Assembly: GCA_002413385.1 (NCBI GenBank)
Contig: DHWW01000137.1
Span: 5,518-10,819 of the forward strand
Direction of reading: 5' to 3'
DNA from: Granulicella sp. UBA5172
GTDB taxonomy: Bacteria; Acidobacteriota; Terriglobia; Terriglobales; Acidobacteriaceae
DNA: 5,302 nt
Shown here piece after piece: positions 1 through 5,286 of the stretch. How positions within the stretch are numbered: position 1 is the first letter of the stretch; each line of letters begins with the position of its first letter. The translations under genes and the position numbers were made by a program. Under the pieces are notes generated by a model. The model saw nothing but the letters and a program-made list of their open reading frames with translations. It ran no database searches and was not told the DNA's origin.

Positions 1-157
1 CAGCAGCGCCAGCAACAGCAACCCCAGCAGCAGCGCCAGCAACAGCAAGCCCAGCAACAACAAGCCCAGCAGCAGCAGCGCCAACAGCAGCAGCGTCAGC
101 AACAGCAAGCCCAGCAGCAGCAGCGTCAGCAACAACAACCCCAGCAGCAGCGCCAAC
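1..157 (+). repeat. CAG/CAA-rich minisatellite coding for poly-Gln
   Basis: Tandem degenerate units of about 15 bases (four CAG/CAA codons plus one CGC, CGT, GCC or CCC codon) fill this stretch. CAG and CAA alternate irregularly, so the DNA is less uniform than the peptide, which suggests selection on the Gln run. The contig begins inside the array, which probably explains why assembly stopped here. Confidence 0.75.
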
Positions 158-267
158 CCGTGCAGCAGCGTCCGCAGGCACGTCCGCAAACGAGCCCCCA
201 GCCAGCACCCCGGCAGCAGCAAGCGGCCCGTCCTAATCCAAACAACGGAAACGGCCGCCCCAACTAG
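1..267 (+). CDS. C-terminal fragment of a Gln-rich low-complexity protein
   Basis: Frame 1 is open from the first base to a TAG at 265-267 (88 codons). The start lies off the left edge. Residues 1-52 are almost only Gln broken by single Arg, Ala or Pro residues, in a rough five-residue rhythm (QQQQR, QQQQA, QQQQP). After that come a Pro/Arg/Gln stretch and a short Asn/Gly tail ending NGNGRPN. No folded domain, membrane segment or catalytic motif is visible. Frame 1 is preferred over the Ser/Asn-rich frame 2 because frame 2 runs through the downstream terminator, while frame 1 stops 21 bases before it. Gln/Arg-rich tails like this occur at the ends of some secreted or envelope proteins of acidobacteria, but the family cannot be named from this fragment. 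It is convergent with the transporter gene. Confidence 0.6.
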   Translation, partial: QQRQQQQPQQQRQQQQAQQQQAQQQQRQQQQRQQQQAQQQQRQQQQPQQQRQPVQQRPQARPQTSPQPAPRQQQAARPNPNNGNGRPN

Positions 268-288
268 CTCTCTGTCGGACCGCTACCT

Positions 289-323
289 GAAGAAGGGCTC
301 GCCGTCACGGCGAGCCCTTCTTC
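289..323. terminator. Bidirectional rho-independent-type hairpin between convergent genes
   Basis: A perfect 16-bp inverted repeat (289-304 against 308-323) encloses a three-base loop TCA. The arms start GAAGAAGGGCTCGCCG. It sits 21 bases after the stop of the Gln-rich gene (+) and 19 bases after the stop of the transporter gene (-), so it can serve both. The outer arm ends in CTTCTTC on either strand, giving only a weak, interrupted U tract. The stem is very GC-rich and stable. Confidence 0.85.
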
Positions 324-342
324 CTGCAACCCACTCTTCTTC

Positions 343-1749
343 TTAAGCCACCGCCAGCTGCACCAGCAGCACCACATTCAACCCAACAATAATCGCTGCC
401 ACCGTCCACCCCGCCACCCGCGTGTGCTTCGCGCTGCAGAAGTCTCCCATCACCGCCGTACGATTGGTTAGCAGCAGCAGCGGAATCAGCGCCGCCGGCA
501 GCGTAAAGCTCAGCAGCACCTGCGAGCCATTCAGAATCTTCAGCGCATCCGCGCCAACCCCAATCACGATCAGCGCCGGAACCACCGTGATAAATCTCCG
601 CAAAAAAATCGGGAACCTGATATTGAGGAACCCTTCGATAATCACCTGCCCCGCCATCACGCCCACCGTCGAACTCGACAGCCCCGAGCACAGCAGCGCT
701 ACCGCGAACACCACCGCCGCTCCCCGCCCCAGCAGCGGCCCCAGCGTGTGATACGCGTCCTGAATCGTCGGCGAGTACGTCGGCCCATGGAACATCACCG
801 CCGCTGCCACCACAATCATCGCCGAGTTGATCAGCCACGCGCCGTTCATCGCAACAAACACATCCACCAGCTCGAACCGCAGATACTGCTTCAGAATCCC
901 CGGCTTCGGCTGCCCCACCTTCGGCGAAAGCTCATTCAACCGCGGCTGCACCAGCGCCGAATGCAGATAGATCACATGCGGCATCACCGTCGCTCCCAGC
1001 ATCGCCACCGCCGCATACGCACTGCCCCGCAGCGCCAGCGCCCCATGCGTATCGAACGTCGGCAGCACCGCCGCCACAAACGCCCGGTGCCAGTCCGGAT
1101 GCACCAGGAAAACCTCAAACCCGTAGCACAATCCGATCACGCCGACGAACGCCATGATCCCGCGCTCCAGCCATTGAAACCCCGCCAGATCCAGCGCCAG
1201 AATCACAAACACCGCTACCGTCGCAATCCCAGCCGAAAAAAACAGCCCACCCGTCAGCGTGAACCCATGCGCCATCAGCGCCGGCCCAATCAGCAGATCC
1301 AGCCCCATTGCCGCGCCCAGAAACTCCGCCATGTCCGTCGCCACCGCGGACACCTCCGCGCACAGCCACAACGACACGCTCGCTCGCCTCGAAAAATGCT
1401 TCCGGCAATTCTGCGGCAGCGTCAGCCCCGTCACAATCCCCAGCTTCGCCGCCAGGTACTGGATCAGGATCGCCATCGCATTCGACCACAGCAGCACCCA
1501 CAGCAGGCGGTACCCAAACTGGCTGCCGCCCAGGATGTTGGTCGAAAAATTTCCCGGATCGATATACGCTACCGACGCCACAAACGCCGGCCCAAAGTAG
1601 CTCCACACCTGGTCGCTGCGAAACGCGCCGCGACCCTTGCCGCCCGGTGTCGGAGCCAGCAGAGCACCGGAACTCCCCATCGCTACAGCCGCCGGAGAGC
1701 GAACAACCTCTCGCTCAGCATCCGTGGGTTGGTAGGGTTCCTCAGGCAT
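343..1749 (-). CDS. mntH: Nramp-family divalent metal (Mn2+/Fe2+) transporter
   Basis: This 468-residue inner-membrane protein imports divalent metal, by family analogy with proton coupling. The first helix carries the metal-binding DPGN motif (residues 64-67, in YIDPGNFSTN). The sixth helix has the unwound MPHVIYLHS segment (256-264), preceded by LGAT. Most MntH proteins have MPHN here; the Val in place of Asn is a variant, not a loss of the Ala/Met metal ligands. Other family signatures are AEVSAVATDMAEFLGAA (131-147) and GQVIIEGFL (368-376). Length and hydrophobic pattern fit the usual 11 membrane segments, with a roughly 45-residue polar N-terminal tail. The first ATG has no Shine-Dalgarno sequence; a TATACT box 8 bases upstream suggests a leaderless message. 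A second ATG at codon 24 also lacks an obvious ribosome site. It lies 57 bases after dut and ends at the shared terminator. Family assignment is firm; Mn versus Fe preference cannot be read from sequence. Confidence 0.93.
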   Translation of the reverse strand: MPEEPYQPTDAEREVVRSPAAVAMGSSGALLAPTPGGKGRGAFRSDQVWSYFGPAFVASVAYIDPGNFSTNILGGSQFGYRLLWVLLWSNAMAILIQYLAAKLGIVTGLTLPQNCRKHFSRRASVSLWLCAEVSAVATDMAEFLGAAMGLDLLIGPALMAHGFTLTGGLFFSAGIATVAVFVILALDLAGFQWLERGIMAFVGVIGLCYGFEVFLVHPDWHRAFVAAVLPTFDTHGALALRGSAYAAVAMLGATVMPHVIYLHSALVQPRLNELSPKVGQPKPGILKQYLRFELVDVFVAMNGAWLINSAMIVVAAAVMFHGPTYSPTIQDAYHTLGPLLGRGAAVVFAVALLCSGLSSSTVGVMAGQVIIEGFLNIRFPIFLRRFITVVPALIVIGVGADALKILNGSQVLLSFTLPAALIPLLLLTNRTAVMGDFCSAKHTRVAGWTVAAIIVGLNVVLLVQLAVA

Positions 1750-1764
1750 CTATAACTAGTATAG
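1750..1764 (-). promoter_or_regulatory. Putative -10 box inside an operator-like inverted repeat before mntH
   Basis: On the minus strand the 15 bases just before the transporter ATG read CTATACTAGTTATAG. The ends CTATA and TATAG are inverted repeats, and TATACT (1763-1758) resembles a sigma-70 -10 box. This AT-rich island stands out in GC-rich DNA. Initiation about 7 bases downstream of TATACT would fall at or just before the start codon, giving a leaderless transcript. No convincing -35 hexamer was found at the usual distance; TTGGAT at 1793-1788 is too far away (24-base spacer). A metal-responsive repressor is a natural guess given the gene, but no known MntR or Fur box is recognised. Confidence 0.35.
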
Positions 1765-1806
1765 AGTGCCCTCCCCGCAGCGCCACCATCCAACCGGACA
1801 CCTCCC

Positions 1807-2253
1807 CTACACGCCCGTCGATCCGAACCCCGCCACCCCGCGCGGCGTCTCCGCCAGCATGTCCGTCTCTTCAAACACCGCCTGAATTCTCTCCACAATC
1901 CGCAACTGCGCAATCCGATGTCCCGGCGCAACCATCTGCGGCTCGCTCGTCAAATTCGTCAGCACAATCTTCAACTCCCCGCGATACCCCGGATCGATCA
2001 CCCCCGCCAGTGTCGTAATCCCGCGTATCGCCAACCCCGACCGGTCCTCCACCAGCGCCCCATGCGTCGACGGCAGCTCCATCGCCAACCCCGTCCTCAC
2101 CGCCTGCGTCGACCCCGGCTGCCCCACCGGAGCCAGCGTCGCCGCCTCCGCAGCAAACAAGTCCGCCGCCAAATCTCCATAAGCTCCCGCATGCGCATAC
2201 CGCGGCATCTGCGCCGAAGCCACCAACCGCTGCACCAATATCGTCGGACTCAT
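1807..2253 (-). CDS. dut: dUTP diphosphatase (dUTPase)
   Basis: This cytoplasmic trimeric enzyme hydrolyses dUTP to dUMP and pyrophosphate, keeping uracil out of DNA and supplying dUMP for thymidylate synthesis. All five dUTPase motifs are visible (148-residue numbering): motif 1 AADLFAAE (29-36); motif 2 DRSGLA (70-75); motif 3 AGVIDPGYRGE (83-93), with the catalytic Asp (87) and the uracil-stacking Tyr (90); motif 4 GHRIAQL (111-117); and motif 5 RGVAGFGSTG (138-147), with the Phe that closes over the base. Length is normal. The ATG at 2253 is chosen because GGAG lies 8 bases before it. An in-frame GTG at 2259 would add two residues (MQ) but is itself overlapped by that ribosome site. The segment before motif 1 (HAGAYGDLAADL) is a few residues longer than in typical enzymes. 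It follows the epimerase gene by 37 bases on the same strand, with no terminator between. Confidence 0.95.
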   Translation of the reverse strand: MSPTILVQRLVASAQMPRYAHAGAYGDLAADLFAAEAATLAPVGQPGSTQAVRTGLAMELPSTHGALVEDRSGLAIRGITTLAGVIDPGYRGELKIVLTNLTSEPQMVAPGHRIAQLRIVERIQAVFEETDMLAETPRGVAGFGSTGV

Positions 2254-2258
2254 CTGCA

Positions 2259-2265
2259 CCTCTCC
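2259..2265 (-). promoter_or_regulatory. Ribosome binding site that sets the dut start
   Basis: On the minus strand GGAGAGG (2265-2259) lies 5 bases before the ATG at 2253, with its GGAG core 8 bases away. Its last G is the first base of the competing GTG codon, so the ATG is favoured. An AGGA at 2270-2267 could serve the GTG but is the weaker choice. Confidence 0.55.
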
Positions 2266-2290
2266 ATCCTCTACACTCTACCCTCTGCTC

Positions 2291-3345
2291 TTAAGACATC
2301 CACTTCAACAACCGAATAATCCCCATCGGCGCCGCCTTCGAATGTGCCGACACATCCGTCCGCGCATGAATCGCTCTCCGATTCTCGCTGTAGTACGAAA
2401 ACGCCCGCAGCATCATCTCTTCGTTGGTCAGCGTCGGCACCCACCCCAGCTCCCTCCGAATCCTCTGCGTATCAAACCACAAAACTCTCCGCAATCATCC
2501 GGTAGTGATACGGCCCCAGCGGCGACACCCCCAGCCGATGCGCCAACTGCATCAGCGCCACCGTCGTCCTCCGCGGCAGCGACGCCACCCGCGACCCACT
2601 CCCCGCCGCGCGAATCACGCTCTCATACATCCCGCGCATCGTCGGCACATCCTGCGAGCCAATATGAAATAAATTCGACTCCTCATACTTCAAACAAAGC
2701 AAGCAAGCCGTAGCCAGATCCTGCGCATAAATGAATTGATACCGGCTCGATCCATCCCCAACCACCCAAACTTTTTTCCCATCCTCAATAAACTCAAACA
2801 GAATCGCCAGCAGCCCCAGCCGCCCACTATCAATAAATCGTCGGACATCGCAGCGTCACCACCCGCAACTCCGGATGCTTCTCCCGCAACATCTCCAGTT
2901 CCTTCTCCGCCTGCAGTTTCGACCGCCCATACAACTCCACCGGAGCTGGCACATCCGCCTCCGTCACTGGCCGCCCAAACCCCTCGGCCCACAAACAGTT
3001 CGACGAAAGATTCACGAACCTCGTAACACCCGCAGCCACCGCAGCCTCAGCCACCAGCCGCGTTCCATCCACATTCGACGTCCACAGCAGCGTATCGTCC
3101 TTCACATCGTGCGCCAGCATCGCCGCGCAATGAAACACCGCCTCAAACTTGTGCTCGGCAAACGTCTCCGCCAACAACGCAGCATCGCGAATATCCCCCT
3201 GCACACTCGTCAGCGCATCATCGACATCCTCATCCCGCACCAGGTCAATATTCGTTACCGCGAACCCCTCCGCCAGCAACCGTCGCTTCAACACGCCGCC
3301 AAAAAATCCCGACGCCCCCGTTACTAAAACCTCACGCCTCTGCAT
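2291..3345 (-). pseudogene. NAD-dependent epimerase/dehydratase (extended SDR), two frameshifts
   Basis: Three consecutive reading frames join into one protein of 350 residues, the normal size for an extended short-chain dehydrogenase acting on nucleotide sugars. The first part (3345 to about 2837) has the Rossmann motif GASGFFG (10-16), an acidic residue after strand 2 favouring NAD (Asp34), GDIRD (50-54), FHCAA (71-75), NVDGT (91-95), LSSN (113-116) and the catalytic YGRSK (Tyr139, Lys143). One extra T within 2835-2837 (minus strand ATTTATTGAT) turns the expected CPTIID into CPTIY-stop. Removing it lets the frame read IIDSGRLGLLAILFEFI and on through VVGDGSSRYQFIYAQDL. One extra G at 2477-2478 then gives SFVV-stop instead of SFVFDTQRIRRELGW, which continues to TAA at 2291. 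No other stops occur, so the damage is very recent or is sequence error. A strong AGGAG (3355-3351) precedes the ATG. The start overlaps the glycosyltransferase stop by 14 bases, so the two are probably translationally coupled. The exact sugar substrate cannot be named. Confidence 0.85.
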
Positions 3346-4945
3346 CGTCTCTCCTCATCCCTAATCCCTGTTCCCTAATCCCTGTGCTGCGGAAAAGCAC
3401 CACCGCCAGCACCGCAATCAGCGGCTCCATCGGATGCCGAAACCGCGGCTGCACCGTTACCAGATAGTACGGCAGCGGCAGCAGCAGAAAAATCAGCGCG
3501 ATCAACCCAGCACCCTCCACGCGCCGCCCGGGGTCCCCAGCGGGCGTTCTTTGCCCGTTGGGGTGGAGCCGCAGCATCAGCGCAAGCCCAAGCCCAAGCA
3601 AACCGCACACACTCAAAAAGCAATAACTCAGCTGCCGCAGATACTCCTGCACCGGTTTGCCATTGGCCGGATGCGGCGTCCCATCCCAGAAGAACAGAAA
3701 CCGGTCCAGCGTCCACTTCGCCGTTCTCCCCGGCCGCGCGCGAATCCGCTCCTTCGCCTCATCGCCGCGCATCTTCGCGAACCTCACCTCACCCACCCGC
3801 ACAAATTCCTTGAACACCGGATCGCCCGCCCACAGCGGCAGCGTCGTCCCCCACGGAAACCCATCATTCCTCTCCAGCGTCGACTCATACAGCTCCACGC
3901 CAAAATTACTCCGCGTCAGCACCAGCGCATGCAGCACCCGCTCATTCCTCATCACCCACGGAGCCAGCACCACCGCAAACATCACGCACGTCAACGCCGC
4001 GCCCCCAACCATCCGCAACGAAATCCGCCACCGCCGCAACTCCGGCCAAGCCACCCAAACCATCATCGCCGGCAAACAAAGCAGCAACGAAGCATTCGAC
4101 AGCGCAATCAACCCCCACAACACCCCCAACACCGCCCACAAACCAAGCTTCCGCCCTTGTCTTTCCGTATGAGGCGAGGGCTTCAGCTCATGTCTTTCCG
4201 GATTAGGCGAGGGCTTCAGCCCTCGCATTTCATCAATCCCGCCCAACAGGGGCTTTAGCCCCGGGCCCTGCTCTTCCAGTCCATGGGGTGCCCCATTCAC
4301 GACAGTCCTATCGTCGTGGGTGGGATTCGCAGAATCTCCAACATCTTCCCCCACCCCCCGCAGCCGCAGCGCCACCACAATCGCCCACGAAAACAAACAC
4401 ACCGTAAGCGACATCTCCCAAATCCAATGCACCGCATACTGCAACGCCGCCGGATACACCGCCCACAACCAAGCCGACCACAACGCCACCGGAGCCGCGT
4501 ACTTCGACCCCCTCCGAGCGATCCCCCGCGCATCGAAGCACCGCTCCGCAATCTCATACACCGCCGGAGCCACCGCCGCCGAAAACGCGCTGTCCGCCAC
4601 CAGCAGCGCCAGCGCCGCCCCGCGCGAGTACACCCCAAACAGCTTGAACGCCGCCGCCATCAGCAGCGGATACAGCGGCGTCAGCCACGCCGTCGGCCCC
4701 GACACCCCATTGAACGGATTCGCATACCCATGCCCCGTCGCCACCGACCGTGCAATCCGTCCCGCCTCAAATCCAAAATTGAAATTCGCCTGGTCCGTCC
4801 GCACCTTGTACGTATGCCCAATCAAAATCACGGCAACGCGCAGCCCAAACCCCACCCAGAAGATCATCCACGGCGCGCTGAACCGAAGCCCGCTCGCTCT
4901 CCCCGTCAAGCCTGCATCTTCCTCGAAGGCGCCCGAATCAACCAT
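3332..4945 (-). CDS. Polytopic glycosyltransferase-like protein (GT-C, family 39 type)
   Basis: This 537-residue membrane protein would transfer a sugar from a lipid carrier on the outer face of the inner membrane. After a first membrane helix (about 25-45) comes a large outer loop with acidic residues (Asp51, Glu60 in FGFEAGRIARS), as in GT-C enzymes, then GPTAWLTPLYPLL (83-95) and several helices. PWVMRNE (329-335) with SNFGVELYES (346-355), and the C-terminal PYYLVTVQPRFRHPMEPLIAV (about 492-512), match the general pattern of PMT/ArnT-like proteins. Residues 194-264 form a hydrophilic loop made of repeat-encoded peptide (GLKP, ELKPSP). A 14-residue insert (460-473, LHPNGQRTPAGDPG) is absent from the neighbouring paralogue. 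The ATG at 4945 is chosen because GAGGAG lies just upstream and it overlaps the paralogue stop by 8 bases (ATGGTTGA). Extending the frame to 5026 would add 27 non-conserved residues inside the previous gene. Family level is likely; donor, acceptor and product are unknown. Confidence 0.75.
   Translation of the reverse strand: MVDSGAFEEDAGLTGRASGLRFSAPWMIFWVGFGLRVAVILIGHTYKVRTDQANFNFGFEAGRIARSVATGHGYANPFNGVSGPTAWLTPLYPLLMAAAFKLFGVYSRGAALALLVADSAFSAAVAPAVYEIAERCFDARGIARRGSKYAAPVALWSAWLWAVYPAALQYAVHWIWEMSLTVCLFSWAIVVALRLRGVGEDVGDSANPTHDDRTVVNGAPHGLEEQGPGLKPLLGGIDEMRGLKPSPNPERHELKPSPHTERQGRKLGLWAVLGVLWGLIALSNASLLLCLPAMMVWVAWPELRRWRISLRMVGGAALTCVMFAVVLAPWVMRNERVLHALVLTRSNFGVELYESTLERNDGFPWGTTLPLWAGDPVFKEFVRVGEVRFAKMRGDEAKERIRARPGRTAKWTLDRFLFFWDGTPHPANGKPVQEYLRQLSYCFLSVCGLLGLGLALMLRLHPNGQRTPAGDPGRRVEGAGLIALIFLLLPLPYYLVTVQPRFRHPMEPLIAVLAVVLFRSTGIREQGLGMRRDDAEA
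3359..3386. repeat. 14-base tandem repeat in the glycosyltransferase 3' end
   Basis: Two head-to-tail copies of CCCTAATCCCTGTT (3359-3372 and 3373-3386, the second ending G instead of T). In the gene they encode the tail GIREQGLG, beyond the last point (RSTG) shared with the paralogue, so the repeat seems to have replaced or extended the original C-terminus. The repeat runs up to the ribosome site of the epimerase gene. Confidence 0.7.
3414..3472. repeat. Near-identical 59-base segment shared with 5023-5081
   Basis: These 59 bases match 5023-5081 at 56 positions, in direct orientation. They encode the most conserved part of the two glycosyltransferase paralogues (YYLVTVQ, RFRHP, EPLIA). It is a remnant of tandem gene duplication, kept similar by selection or by recombination between copies. 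Confidence 0.8.
3527..3568. repeat. 42-base palindromic element inserted in frame in the glycosyltransferase gene
   Basis: The core is an 11-bp stem, CCCCAGCGGGC (3535-3545) against GCCCGTTGGGG (3553-3563), with one G-T pair and a 7-base loop; GGGGTCCCC (3530-3538) overlaps its left side. The encoded peptide LHPNGQRTPAGDPG falls between LMLR and RRVEGAGL. The paralogue reads LMLR directly into RRVSGAGL at the matching place (about 5130-5145). The insert is 42 bases, exactly 14 codons, so the frame is kept. Confidence 0.8.
4158..4223. repeat. 33-base direct tandem repeat, two copies, in the coding loop
   Basis: Copies at 4158-4190 and 4191-4223 share their first 30 bases with two mismatches; both start TGTCTTTCCG and contain GGCGAGGGCTTCAGC. 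The 33-base period equals 11 codons, giving the peptide repeats LKPSPNPERHE and LKPSPHTERQG. The second copy runs into a perfect palindrome. Confidence 0.85.
4207..4324. repeat. Cluster of REP-like GC-rich palindromes in the coding loop
   Basis: Four palindromes lie in 118 bases. GCGAGGGCTTCAGCCCTCGC (4207-4226) pairs over 9 bp with a TC centre. GGGGCTTTAGCCCC (4249-4262) is followed by GGGCCC (4263-4268). ATGGGGTGCCCCAT (4283-4296) has 6-bp arms. A longer imperfect hairpin joins 4292-4303 to 4313-4324, with perfect CACGAC/GTCGTG at its inner end. All lie in the part of the glycosyltransferase gene that encodes a polar, Pro/Gly/Lys-rich loop with no membrane character, and the reading frame stays open through them. 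They look like dispersed palindromic elements that accumulated in a tolerant loop. Confidence 0.75.
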
Positions 4946-5286
4946 GCAACTCCTCAAGCCGCGGGGGTAGCCCCTCATCCAAACCAGCTCCCGTCGACCG
5001 AAACAGATACACCCCAAGAATCGCAATCAGCGGCTCGATCGGATGCCGAAACCGCGCCTGCACCGTCACCAGATAGTACGGTATTGGCACCAGCACAAAG
5101 CACAGCGCAAACAATCCCGCCCCGCTTACCCGCCGCCGCAGCATCAGCGCCAGCCCCATCAACCCACACAGGCTCAAAAAGCCATACTGCAGCCTGCGCA
5201 GATCTTCCCCCACCCAACGCTCCGTAGGATGTGGCGTGTCGTCCCAGAAGAAGAAAAAGCGGTCCACCGCATGATGCACAAACACC
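4938..5286 (-). CDS. C-terminal fragment of a second GT-C glycosyltransferase-like protein
   Basis: About 115 codons of genuine sequence end at TGA 4940-4938; the 5' part is off the right edge. It aligns throughout with the C-terminus of the downstream gene: DRFFFFWDDTPHP against DRFLFFWDGTPHP, RRLQYGFLSLCGLMGLALMLR against RQLSYCFLSVCGLLGLGLALMLR, and PYYLVTVQARFRHPIEPLIAILGVYLFRSTG against its counterpart. Two or three membrane helices are visible, with the RFRHPIEP motif between the last two. It lacks the 14-residue palindrome-encoded insert and the polar repeat tail of its neighbour, so it shows the ancestral form of this region. An apparent ATG at 5300 and the residues MCIRE come from adapter sequence and are not part of the protein. 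Tandem duplication is clear; substrate is unknown. Confidence 0.8.
4950..4955 (-). promoter_or_regulatory. Ribosome binding site that sets the glycosyltransferase start
   Basis: On the minus strand GAGGAG (4955-4950) lies 4 bases before the ATG at 4945, inside the last codons of the upstream paralogue. The close overlap with that gene's TGA (4940-4938) suggests that ribosomes finishing the first gene restart here. Confidence 0.6.

Noticed and set aside
305..838. Gly/Ala/Asp-rich minus-strand frame overlapping the Nramp gene end
   Set aside because: It runs through the terminator hairpin, has no recognisable motif and is an alternative frame of the real gene.
748..1755. Long plus-strand open frame (335 codons) opposite the Nramp gene, rich in Arg, His and Gln
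   Set aside because: It is the complement of a GC-rich membrane-protein gene. Its composition is that of an antisense shadow, and the minus-strand frame has clear family motifs.
2257..2259. GTG start for dut, adding Met-Gln
   Set aside because: The best Shine-Dalgarno overlaps this codon; the ATG six bases downstream has proper spacing.
4158..4223. CRISPR-like array
   Set aside because: There are only two copies, directly adjacent with no spacer, in frame in a coding sequence and running into a palindrome.
3434..4258. Plus-strand Arg/Pro/His-rich open frame of 274 codons opposite the glycosyltransferase
   Set aside because: It is an antisense shadow with no motifs; the minus frame is supported by paralogy with the neighbouring gene.
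4249..4268. Internal transcription terminator in the glycosyltransferase gene
   Set aside because: The GC-rich hairpins here lack a following U tract on the minus-strand transcript and lie mid-gene among other repeats.
4946..5026. Extension of the complete glycosyltransferase to an earlier start at 5026
   Set aside because: The extra 27 residues lie inside the upstream gene in another frame, and the ATG at 4945 has a ribosome site and the classic stop/start overlap.
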